Source: an uncultured Clostridia bacterium (GTDB taxonomy: Bacteria; Bacillota; Clostridia; TANB77; CAG-508). Taken from it: a stretch of 64,000 bases of DNA. The notes below the pieces were generated by a model, which saw nothing but the letters and a program-made list of their open reading frames with translations, did no database searches and had not been told where the DNA came from. Made by a program: the position numbers and the translations under genes. The DNA lies in the NCBI GenBank assembly GCA_934182605.1, contig CAKPRQ010000009.1, positions 13,455 through 77,454 of the forward strand, given 5' to 3'. Of the stretch, positions 1-9,800 are shown piece by piece (the first letter of the stretch is position 1; every line of letters starts with the position of its first letter).

Positions 1-3000
1 ATTTAATTTTATTTCCATCTACTGGTACCCATACGAATTGATTACCGTTTTCATCTTCAATTACTAAACCTTTATCCCAATCATTTGGTGTTGGTAAACC
101 GTACCATTTTGCATCATCTGTATTTATTGCCTTAAATCCTACTGGCACTACTGGATTTAGGTAACTTGGTTCTCCACCATTTATTGTTATATTTCCTGGG
201 CCTTTATTTATATTTCCTATACCTAAAGAGCCTGGATCTGTTGGTTCTAATTCTTCTGTTTCTATTACATATAATGCTGTCCTAAATCCTAAATCTGCAT
301 TTGTATATTCTTTACTATATGTATATCTCTCTGTTAATTTCTTTTCTAGATCGTAAGCACCACCTCTTACAATTACTTGACCCTCTTGTACTTCATTTGT
401 AAATTCTTGTACGTTTCCAGATAAATCATATATATTATTTATTCTATATTGATCACTGCTTCCTGTGTTTTGCCTTACTCCTGTAAAGTTACCATATTCT
501 GTACTTGTTAATATATCTTCATTTGTAATTGATAACCATTTTACTAATGTATCCCATTGTGTTCCTGTTAATAATCCACTCTTTAATGTATTTTTATCAT
601 ACATACTTTCTGCTTTTTCTTTAGCATTTGCATAATTTAATCCTGTCCAAGGTTTTTCTCCTATTTTACTTACTGGTGTGCTTCCATTTTTACTTGCTTC
701 AGTTCTTCCTATATAAAATCCACCATATTTATTTATTTGTTCAACTTCTGATAAAACTTGCTCATTTATCACTGGTGCTTCTCCATCTTGTACATTTTCA
801 TGTGATATTCCATCTGTTGCCCATTTATCAAATGTTACTTCTGTTCCATCTACTGGTATCCAGACAAATTCATTTCCATCTCTATCTCTTATTACTAATC
901 CTTCTTGTACTCCTTCAGGTTTTGCAGAACCATCTCCCCATTCTGCTCCGTTTTCATTTACTGGTGCAAATCCTTCTGGTATTATTGGATTATCATATGC
1001 TGCATCCTCTATTAAACCAGTTATAGTTGTATGTGCATTTGCATATTCATTTAAAGTTCCATTTGTTACTACTGTTATTGTTTTAGAAACTGTAGAGTTA
1101 CCGACTGCATCTGTTGCTATTACATATATACTATATAAGCTTCCTTGCTCTAGTCCTGTAAATGTGTATGTGTAATCTGTTTGTTCTTCTACTTTTGTAG
1201 TTATTCCTGATTTTCCTGTAATATAGTAATCATATCTTACAGTTCCAGAACTTGCAGTTGTATTTGTTTTAGGAGCATCTTTAGCCTCCCCTGGTTCCAC
1301 ACTACTTGCATTTATCGTTATACTCTCTTTTGTTGTTGCTATTGCTTTTGGTGTAAAGTCTATTGGTCCCATATTGTCTATATTCTTCACTTCTGCTACT
1401 GCATATTCATTAGCAGAATTTAATTGTCCCGTACTATCAACTAATCTTACATATATTTTACAATTTCCTGTTGCTTCATATTCTTCACCATCAATCCAAT
1501 TTCCTTCAACCAGTTGACTACCATCGCTTATTACTTGATATTGCATCTTGTATGATGAATTTGATAATGATGATTTGAATGTTACTTTTACATTTTCCTT
1601 TGTTAATTCTGTTTCACTATATTCAAAAGTAATTACATCTTTAGCACTTGGTACTTCATCTGTTGATACTTTTGTATTACTATTACTTGCAACAGTTTCA
1701 TTTCCAGCATAATCTATTGCTTTTACCATTATTGTATATTCTGTTGCTTGTACTAAATTACTAAATACATTATCGGTTTGCCATTCTCCATCATCTATTT
1801 TATACATGTATTTTTCAACGCCCTCTACGCCTTCTCTTGCTATATTTCCTTCTGAATCAGTTGCTGTGTCCTCTGTTTCAGCGATTACTGATATTGTATT
1901 AGAGTTTACTTCCGTTGTATATTCAAATGCATTAGGTGCAATATTGTCTACTGTATCTATAACTATTTCTACTTGTTTCACACTTTTTTCACCATCAAAA
2001 TATCTCGCATATATTTTACAATTTTTTGTAATATTCTCTATTAATTGCTCTTTAGAAGCAACTTGCCAATCGCCTTCTGTTGTATATAGTTGATATTGAT
2101 ATTTATCTGCATTTTCTAGTAATGGTGCCTCACTATATTTCAATGATACACTTATTGGGCCCGTTGCTATTCCATTTTGCACACCTTGTGCTGTTGTATT
2201 TCTTGGTGTTTCAGGATTTATAGTAACTTTTATTGGTAATAAAGAAGCTATATTACATACTAAAATTTCTTTTTCACTTACTTTTCCATCTGTTGTTGTA
2301 ACTACAACCTTATAAGTACCATTATATGTAATATCTATATTTTCACTCTTTGTTACTTCACCATCTGAATAGTTTTTAGATAATATTAATTCTCCTAATT
2401 CTGTAAACACCTCTATTTTAGATATTCCTATTTCAGATTTTGCTGTTACAGTTAATATTGTCTTGTTTGTCATAATTGGGAACTCAGGATTTAATTTGTA
2501 TTCTATAATTGCTCCTTCTGGTTTATCTATTGTTATAGTACCATACGTTCCATTTTCGCTATCAATTACTGCTTGTTTATATTCTCCAGTATTTGTTTGA
2601 TATACCCCATTAACTCTACTTGTTTTATCTTCCGTTGTTATTCCATCTTCTATAGCCCAATCAATCATTTGATTTTTTAAGCCATCTATTAAAATGTTCA
2701 ATAATTTATCTTTTACATATCCTTCTTCTACTTCTGTAGCCAAGCCAAGTAAATCTATAGAATAATCATTTTCTTCGTTAATTTCATATACCAAGCCTAT
2801 TTCTGTTTCAAATCTTCCATTGTTTCTATTTACATTTTCTTCTAACAATATTCCATCTGATACAGCTTTATCTAATATATTTATTACGCTTATATTGCCT
2901 TCAATTTTCATTTCATCAATTAAATTGTCTAATCTTTCTAATGTTTCTACTTCATCTATTTGTCCACTTGCTGTCAAACCATTTTTTTGTACCACTTGTA

Positions 3001-4393
3001 AAAATTTTACAGTATGTTTTCCATCAGCATTTTCTTGTATATAATATTGAACATAACTATTTACATTTTCTGTTATAAAGATTTCTTCTGCAATGTTTCC
3101 ATAACCTAAACCATCTTCTGTTAATTTGACTAATATATTTTCAACTGGAATTGCACCATTCATTTCGTATTCAGCAACTTTTTCATTTATCTTTCTTTCT
3201 TCTTCTAATTGTTCTTCTAATTCACTTTCAGTTCCAATATTTTTTATCGCATAACCACCATTTTCTGTAATTATTAGCCTATATGTTCTTCCATCAGGCA
3301 TAGCTATTGTTTGCTTTTCTTCATCTATTGTAATTCCAGGTAAATTTTCTTTTAATATATCTATACCTTTCTTAAATGTTCTTTGCTCTACAATATCTGT
3401 TAATGTCTCATTACCTACTTTATCTATTGCTTTCATTCTTAATTGAATTTTAGTATTTGCTGGCACATCTCTAAAAATATAATCTCCTTTTAATTGTCCT
3501 GACACTGGACTCCAATTACTTCCTCCATCATATGAAAAGTAATATCCTGCTAATCCACTAATATTATCTGTTGTTTCTCCGCTTACAACAGTATAATTAG
3601 TTATTTTATGTTCTACACTTATATCAAATTTTTCTGGTCCTTCACTATCTATATTAGTAACTACTAATGAAGCAGATTTTACAATATTATTATTTGAGTT
3701 TATTAATCTAGCTATTACTGTATTATTTTCTTTCATCGTTACTTTTCCAGTATAATTTTGGAATATATTACCATTATCTAAACTTATTTGTTTTACTAAA
3801 CCATTTGTATCCTCAGGCCAATATACTGTTATGCCCAATTCTCTTACATAGTTTGTTGTTTCTGGTAATATTTTTATGTCGCCTTCTATTACTGGAATAT
3901 CTGTTCCTGGTAATGGCAATCCTACTAATATCATTTTTAATAATGATAAATCCACACCAGATATTTTCATATCACAGTTTATATCTATTGCTCTTTCATA
4001 AATTCCTTCCAACGCTTCTATATGAGTATAATGCATTTTAAATAAAGATAAGTCTGTTGCAGTTACCTTTGCATCTCCATTTGCATCTCCTCTTACTGCG
4101 ATATTATATGTTGTATTATTTCCTATTTTTAACAGCATACCTGTTGCTACTAATTCAGATTCTGTTGCTTGTGTATTTCCTTTATACACTGCTTTACTTG
4201 CTCCTGAATTTACAGAAATATTATCTAAAAATTGTTTTACTGTTGTTTCAGCTTCTACTTTCATAATTACATTATCTATCACTATATAATTATTAGTAAC
4301 TATTGCTTCTGCTGCAAATATTGTTGTTGATAATAATGTAATTAAAACAAATATTGCTAAAACTAATAGTTTCTTTACATACTTCCCTTTCAT
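1..4393 (-). CDS. Giant secreted dockerin / Ig-like / FGE-sulfatase (SUMF1) repeat protein, 3' end outside window
   Basis: The frame is open from an ATG at 4393, behind a TTTACCTCC-complement ribosome site, to the window edge, so about 1464 residues are seen and the C-terminus is missing. A signal peptide (hydrophobic stretch after MKGKYVKK) is followed near residues 98-161 by a type I dockerin with two Ca-binding loops (RGDANGDAK, DINCDMK). Repeated Ig/FN3-like modules with IDKVGN or IDYAGN motifs follow. An FGE-sulfatase/SUMF1 domain lies near 1124-1381 (GGFYIGRTEA, IYDLSGNVQEF, VRGGAY, GFR), and a second begins near 1393 and runs out of view. It is a paralogue of the protein at 6892-12132. 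It is probably cell-surface or secreted and held by a dockerin-cohesin contact. The SUMF1 fold may bind ligands rather than oxidise sulfatases; that is inference. Confidence 0.85.
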   Translation of the reverse strand, partial: MKGKYVKKLLVLAIFVLITLLSTTIFAAEAIVTNNYIVIDNVIMKVEAETTVKQFLDNISVNSGASKAVYKGNTQATESELVATGMLLKIGNNTTYNIAVRGDANGDAKVTATDLSLFKMHYTHIEALEGIYERAIDINCDMKISGVDLSLLKMILVGLPLPGTDIPVIEGDIKILPETTNYVRELGITVYWPEDTNGLVKQISLDNGNIFQNYTGKVTMKENNTVIARLINSNNNIVKSASLVVTNIDSEGPEKFDISVEHKITNYTVVSGETTDNISGLAGYYFSYDGGSNWSPVSGQLKGDYIFRDVPANTKIQLRMKAIDKVGNETLTDIVEQRTFKKGIDILKENLPGITIDEEKQTIAMPDGRTYRLIITENGGYAIKNIGTESELEEQLEEERKINEKVAEYEMNGAIPVENILVKLTEDGLGYGNIAEEIFITENVNSYVQYYIQENADGKHTVKFLQVVQKNGLTASGQIDEVETLERLDNLIDEMKIEGNISVINILDKAVSDGILLEENVNRNNGRFETEIGLVYEINEENDYSIDLLGLATEVEEGYVKDKLLNILIDGLKNQMIDWAIEDGITTEDKTSRVNGVYQTNTGEYKQAVIDSENGTYGTITIDKPEGAIIEYKLNPEFPIMTNKTILTVTAKSEIGISKIEVFTELGELILSKNYSDGEVTKSENIDITYNGTYKVVVTTTDGKVSEKEILVCNIASLLPIKVTINPETPRNTTAQGVQNGIATGPISVSLKYSEAPLLENADKYQYQLYTTEGDWQVASKEQLIENITKNCKIYARYFDGEKSVKQVEIVIDTVDNIAPNAFEYTTEVNSNTISVIAETEDTATDSEGNIAREGVEGVEKYMYKIDDGEWQTDNVFSNLVQATEYTIMVKAIDYAGNETVASNSNTKVSTDEVPSAKDVITFEYSETELTKENVKVTFKSSLSNSSYKMQYQVISDGSQLVEGNWIDGEEYEATGNCKIYVRLVDSTGQLNSANEYAVAEVKNIDNMGPIDFTPKAIATTKESITINASSVEPGEAKDAPKTNTTASSGTVRYDYYITGKSGITTKVEEQTDYTYTFTGLEQGSLYSIYVIATDAVGNSTVSKTITVVTNGTLNEYANAHTTITGLIEDAAYDNPIIPEGFAPVNENGAEWGDGSAKPEGVQEGLVIRDRDGNEFVWIPVDGTEVTFDKWATDGISHENVQDGEAPVINEQVLSEVEQINKYGGFYIGRTEASKNGSTPVSKIGEKPWTGLNYANAKEKAESMYDKNTLKSGLLTGTQWDTLVKWLSITNEDILTSTEYGNFTGVRQNTGSSDQYRINNIYDLSGNVQEFTNEVQEGQVIVRGGAYDLEKKLTERYTYSKEYTNADLGFRTALYVIETEELEPTDPGSLGIGNINKGPGNITINGGEPSYLNPVVPVGFKAINTDDAKWYGLPTPNDWDKGLVIEDENGNQFVWVPVDGNKIK

Positions 4394-4426
4394 ATATTTT
4401 TTTACCTCCAGTTTTTTTCTTTTAAA

Positions 4427-4446
4427 CATATTTAAACATTTTTTTA
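4427..4446 (-). promoter_or_regulatory. 20-nt motif shared upstream of two surface-protein genes
   Basis: CATATTTAAACATTTTTTTA occurs here, 34 bp before the start codon, and again identically at 12172-12191, 40 bp before the paralogous gene at 12132. Matching position and sequence in front of two related genes suggests a shared promoter or regulator site. It is not a recognisable housekeeping promoter. Confidence 0.4.
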
Positions 4447-4689
4447 TTCTTTTTGCAATATCAGCTTTTTCTAAGTTTTCCAAATCTTTCCGACAAAAAA
4501 TTACGGAATTAGACACCTTGGGCTTAAAAAGAGAGAATATGTTTTTTTGATTACATTTTTAAAATCTTGTTTCTTCAAGCATTTTACATACTTTGTCTTA
4601 TTTTCATAGCATATTTAAGCGATTTGTTTAGGCGTTAAAGGAATTCAAGTGTTTGTCTCAATGTAAAATTTTAATAAATTTATTTATGT
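4447..4689. other. Intergenic, no gene seen
   Basis: The 380-bp gap between the surface-protein gene and gdpP holds the shared 20-nt motif on the left and the gdpP terminator on the right. The AT-rich centre shows no ORF with a ribosome site, no RNA gene and no convincing repeat. Confidence 0.5.
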
Positions 4690-4746
4690 AAAATAAAAAT
4701 CTTGGTACACAACTATTCTAATTTATTAAAATAGTCACATACCAAG
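4690..4746 (-). terminator. Terminator downstream of gdpP
   Basis: CTTGGTA...ACTATT at 4701-4716 pairs with AATAGT...TACCAAG at 4730-4746, with a short internal mismatch. On the minus strand the stem is followed by a T-rich tract. It sits about 30 bp after the gdpP stop codon. Confidence 0.7.
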
Positions 4747-4774
4747 ACTTAAAACCTAAATTACATATATAATT

Positions 4775-6769
4775 CTAACTCATTTCTTCAAAATATTCAT
4801 TAATTTTTTCTTTTAATTCTTCTTTTACTTCTTCTATACTTTTTCCTTCTATTTGAGCACCAGCCGTTGTCAAATGGCCTCCTCCACCCATTTTTTCTAA
4901 TATTACTTGTACATTAATACCACCTATTGAACGGCCACTTATTAATATTTTTTCTCCTGTATCTCCTATTACAAATGAAGCTGTTATTGTACTTATATTT
5001 AGTAATTCATCTGCTGCTTTAGCACATATTACTGATATATCTTTATTTTTTACATCATTTATTGCTATAGCAATATTGTCTTTTATTATTTCTGCATTTT
5101 TTACTATATCTGCTATTACGTTATAATCTTTTAAATCACTTTGAAACCATTTTTTTACTCTTATAATTTCTACTCCTAATTTTCTTAAATATGCAGCAGC
5201 TTCAAATGTTCTTACACCTGTTTTAAATGTAAAATTTTTAGTATCTGTCATTATACCAGCATATAAGGCTTCTGCTTCTAATGGTTTTAATTTTAATTCT
5301 TTCGCTGAATACTGTAATATTTCTACTACTAATTCTGAGGCTGAAGAAGCATAAACCTCATGAAAAATTAATACAGGATTTTCTATAAACTCTGTTCCCT
5401 TTCTATGATGATCTATTACTACTACTTTCTCTGTTTTATCAAATAATCTAGGAATTTCGGTATAACTAGCCTTATGTGTGTCTACAACTATTAATAAAGT
5501 ATCTTTATCTACTACAGATAGTGCCTCATTCTCATCTATTATTACTTCTTTATATTCATCATCTTTTTCTATTTCTTTTATTAAATTTTCTATAGCCACA
5601 CTATAAGTTGTATTCACAATATATACTTCTTTATCTAATTCACTTGCAAATCTATATATACCTAATGCAGAGCCTATTGAATCCATATCACTTGTTTTGT
5701 GTCCCATTATGATCACATTACTTGATTCTTTTATTAAGTTTTCTAAACTTTGTGCAATGGTTCTAGCTTTTACTTTTGTTCTTTTTTCTACTTCTTGTGC
5801 TCTACCACCATAAAATTTATATTGATTTTGATTTCTTACAACCGCTTGGTCTCCTCCTCGACCTAAAACTAATTCTAAACCAGCCATAGCTGATTTGTAT
5901 TTTTCAAAAGTTGTTTCTCCTTCTACTGACACAGAAATACTTAATGTTAATTGTAAATTACTATTTATGTCTATATTTTTAATAGTATCTAGTATATTAA
6001 ATTTATTTTGTTCCAATTGTTTTAAATATTGATACTCAAATACCATCACATAAGTTTCTCTATCATTTTTTACTACTAAACTGTCTATTACCGTTGCCCA
6101 GTCAAATATAATTTTTTCTATTTCTGCTATTATTTGTGGTTTTTCTTCAACTGATACCCTTTGTAGTAATTCTTCGTAATTATCTATTGTTATAATTCCG
6201 ACACAAGTTTTTTCTGCTTCATATTTATTTAATACATTTATATAATCTGTATTTTCTACTATATATAATACTATATAGAAGTCATCTTTTTTTCTCGTTT
6301 GCTTGTTTTTTATATACTCACATATTACATTATAATGTTTTTTTTCTATTTCTATTTCTTTTAATACTCTAGTATTATTAAAATTATCAAATTCAATTTT
6401 TAATTCTTTTAATATAATAGATAAATAATTTTTTATTGGTACATTTGCAAATTCTTCTAAAAATTTTGAACTTTTCCAGACTACCTCTCCACTTTTTTTC
6501 ATAATAATTATTGGAAATGGTGAATTTACCAAAGTGTTTTTTACAATAGAATTGGTATCTGTTGTTACTTCTTGCAAATGCTTTATAACCTCGACTTTAT
6601 TTTTACTATTTGACCATACAGCATATAAAACGATTAATATATATACTATTATAGCTGGTATTATTAATTGATTGTTATAAAAACACAACATTATTAGTAA
6701 TATTGCTATTACTAATAGATATACTCTTGTTTTTGTTATTAAATTTTTTATTACTTCTTTGTTTGGCAT
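4775..6769 (-). CDS. gdpP: GdpP-type cyclic-di-AMP phosphodiesterase
   Basis: This 664-residue membrane protein matches the usual GdpP/YybT length and order: two N-terminal membrane segments (about 12-50), a PAS-like region, a degenerate GGDEF domain (GRGGDQAVV near 305), then a DHH/DHHA1 phosphodiesterase. The DHH part shows GHKTSDMDSIGSALG near 352 and VVIDHH near 452, and the DHHA1 glycine motif GGGGH lies near 626. The family hydrolyses cyclic-di-AMP to pApA and so controls turgor, potassium uptake and wall stress. It stands alone between two surface-protein genes, with its own terminator. Catalytic motifs look complete. Confidence 0.93.
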   Translation of the reverse strand: MPNKEVIKNLITKTRVYLLVIAILLIMLCFYNNQLIIPAIIVYILIVLYAVWSNSKNKVEVIKHLQEVTTDTNSIVKNTLVNSPFPIIIMKKSGEVVWKSSKFLEEFANVPIKNYLSIILKELKIEFDNFNNTRVLKEIEIEKKHYNVICEYIKNKQTRKKDDFYIVLYIVENTDYINVLNKYEAEKTCVGIITIDNYEELLQRVSVEEKPQIIAEIEKIIFDWATVIDSLVVKNDRETYVMVFEYQYLKQLEQNKFNILDTIKNIDINSNLQLTLSISVSVEGETTFEKYKSAMAGLELVLGRGGDQAVVRNQNQYKFYGGRAQEVEKRTKVKARTIAQSLENLIKESSNVIIMGHKTSDMDSIGSALGIYRFASELDKEVYIVNTTYSVAIENLIKEIEKDDEYKEVIIDENEALSVVDKDTLLIVVDTHKASYTEIPRLFDKTEKVVVIDHHRKGTEFIENPVLIFHEVYASSASELVVEILQYSAKELKLKPLEAEALYAGIMTDTKNFTFKTGVRTFEAAAYLRKLGVEIIRVKKWFQSDLKDYNVIADIVKNAEIIKDNIAIAINDVKNKDISVICAKAADELLNISTITASFVIGDTGEKILISGRSIGGINVQVILEKMGGGGHLTTAGAQIEGKSIEEVKEELKEKINEYFEEMS

Positions 6770-6845
6770 TTTGCCCTCCTACACAGTATATATTGTAACA
6801 TATTATAGAGAATTTGTCAAAACGTGTATTTACATAAAATATATA

Positions 6846-6880
6846 AAATATGGTATGTTTTAACTTCACATACCATATTT
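6846..6880 (-). terminator. Terminator downstream of the 1746-residue surface-protein gene
   Basis: AAATATGGTATG at 6846-6857 pairs perfectly with CATACCATATTT at 6869-6880 around an 11-nt loop. It lies just after the stop codon at 6892. The following T-tract is only moderate. Confidence 0.6.
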
Positions 6881-6891
6881 ATACTATAATT

Positions 6892-9800
6892 TTATATTCC
6901 TAATTGCCATGGGTCTGATGCTGAACCTGTACCACCAACGATTTGAACTCCTTGCCTTAAGGTTACTACAACTCTTACTCCATAAGTTCTAGTATATTTT
7001 GCATAAGAATCACTATAATGATACAATTTTCCTATGTAATTTTGAGTATCTCCTGAACCAGGTTGTGTTTCCCAACGTGCAGTAACACTTCCTGTAGTAT
7101 CTACTGCATATAATCCATGGGTTCTACCTTTATATCCATGGTAATAAGTTCTAGGTATCCAGTATGCTCCATCTGATGCACTCATATTATTTTTTCTAAG
7201 TATTGCTAAATCCGGTAAATCTACACTCCTTGAACTTGCTGCATATGAGCTATTTACATATCCATTAGCTATACTATTTACTTGTGATGGTCCATTAGCT
7301 ACACCACTTGTACCTGATAATGTTAAATCTTTAACATTTCCATCACTTACTATTTGTAAATAACTTCCATTATTAGCTAGTACTCTCCATTTATCATATC
7401 CATTTGCAGAATATTGTATATAATCTCCTATTTTAGGAGTTTTTTCCATATTCTCATCTAATATCCAAGGATTATCTTTGGTTCCATCTCCACCTGCTAT
7501 CTCAAGGTTATCTTTCAATGTTACAATTATTCTTACGCCATATTCTACGGCATTACATGTATACGAATTATTATAATGGTAAAGCCCATGTTCTCCTCTT
7601 GAACCATTAGAATAAAGTATGTAATGTCCTTTGGTTCTATTTTTATATCCATTACTAAATGTTTCAGGGAACCATGTTGTTGTACTTGATTGTAACGCAC
7701 CTATGCTTGATAATGTATTTATGTCGCCTGTATTAATACTTCTCGCTGAAGTTGCATATTTATCATTTAAATATAAATCTGCCACACGTTTCATATAAGT
7801 TGCACCATTCCATGTACCATCTTCACCGTGTAAACCTAATGTTGCTATAGGCTCTGTACTTACTAATGTCACATTATTACTAGTTTTGCTTAACACTTTC
7901 CAATGTGTATTTCCACTAGAATCATATTCTACATATGTTCCTAGATCAGCTACTTTTTGAATAAATTTATCTAATGTTGTTACAGTAATTGTAGAACTTT
8001 TTCTACTATTTCCAGCTTTATCTGTTGCTATTACATAAATTTCATACTTCGTTTTTTCTTTTAAATTTTTAATTTTATATACAGCTTCTGGTCCGCTATA
8101 TACTAACTTTCCATTTAAATAATATTCACAATTACCTATACCACTTAAAGTATCTGTTGCATTTGCTTTAACAGTTATACTAAAAGGTCCTATATTGGTT
8201 GCAATTGGTGTAAATGCTGCTGGTGCTACTTTATCTATGTTTCCTATAACGTATTTAATTGTACTTCCACCTTGTCCTTTGGTATTTGCTAACCTTGCAT
8301 ATATTGTACAATTTTGTGTTACTGTAAATTTTTTATCTCTACTCCATTTTTCTGTTGTTCCATTTATTTGATATTGCGTTATATAATATGGATTTGTATT
8401 TTTTATTTCTATTTCTATATCTTTATTTGTCCAATCTGTTGTAGCAGGTACTATTGTTACACTTTCTGAGGCTGCTGGAATTGGTGGAGTTCCTCTAGTT
8501 CCATTCAAAGGTGTATCATCTTGTATTGGAACTATACTTGGTTTTGAACTTACATCTCCTGTTATGTATAATACAATTCTGAATCCTGTTGCTGCATCTT
8601 TATAATACAAATCTTTGGCTCCTCTATATGCTACAGGTATACTTGTATCTAAATAAACTCCTCCTCTGTATACTCTTTTTTCTTCTCCTTGTTTTTCTGC
8701 TGTTACCTCCCAAGCATTTCCTGCCATATCGTATATATTTTTCATACTTGTTGCACCAGTTTTCTTAATACTATCTCCATATGTTCCCCAACTTGTACTA
8801 TCTTGTAATACATAGCTTCTTCCTATTTCGTTCGCCATCCATTTCATAACTGCATCCCATTGTGTTCCTGTTACCATACCAGTTGTTACATATTTTTTAT
8901 TCTTATCTTTTATTTCCATATCTTCTGCAATAGCTTTCGTTCTTGTGTAAGATAAATTTAATGCCGGATCCATATCTGCTTGTGTTAGAACCTTTCCAGT
9001 TTCTGAAACAGATGCTTCATATCTTGCTACATAAAATCCTCCATATTTTTCTACTTGTGTTTTTTCTTCTTCTCCCCATGTTGATAATATTTCTGGTAAA
9101 TCGTCTCCTGTTGCTTCTTCATAACTTATTCCAACTTTTGCCCATTTTTCGTATTTTACTTCTGTTCCATCTACTGGTACCCATACAAATTGGTTTCCAT
9201 ATTTATCTTCTATTACTAATCCATTATTCCAATCTGGTTTTATTGTACTTCCATTTCCCCAATTTGCACCAACATTTACCGCTGCAAATCCTGCTGGTAT
9301 TACTGGATTTTGATATGTTGCTTCGTTTCCATCTATTGTTCTATTAAAATCTTCAAATACTCCTACTTCTGTTGCTCCTTCTACTAAGAATAATGCTATT
9401 CTAAATCCACCTTCGTTTCTTGCTTCTCCTTCTAATTCACTTATATATTCTCTTAATGCTGTTCCTGCTGCTACTATTCTATCATATGGCCAATAATAAT
9501 TTCCTCCTCTTGCTATATATTCTTTTGTATTTTCATCATTTATTAAGTATTCGCTTGTATATTCCCATACATTTCCTGCTGTGTCATAAATATTCTTATC
9601 TTTAAATTCTTCTACTATTCCTGTTGTTAACAAAGCTCTTGTTCTAGCAAGTTTATTTACATTTATTCCTGTTATATAAGCGCCCCTCTTATCTGTTACT
9701 GAATTTGGTCCTTTTGCGTACATTCCGCTAAATGTAAATGCTGTTTCATATGTATTTCCCGAATCAATATTATCTATTACGTATTGTTCACCTTTCTCAT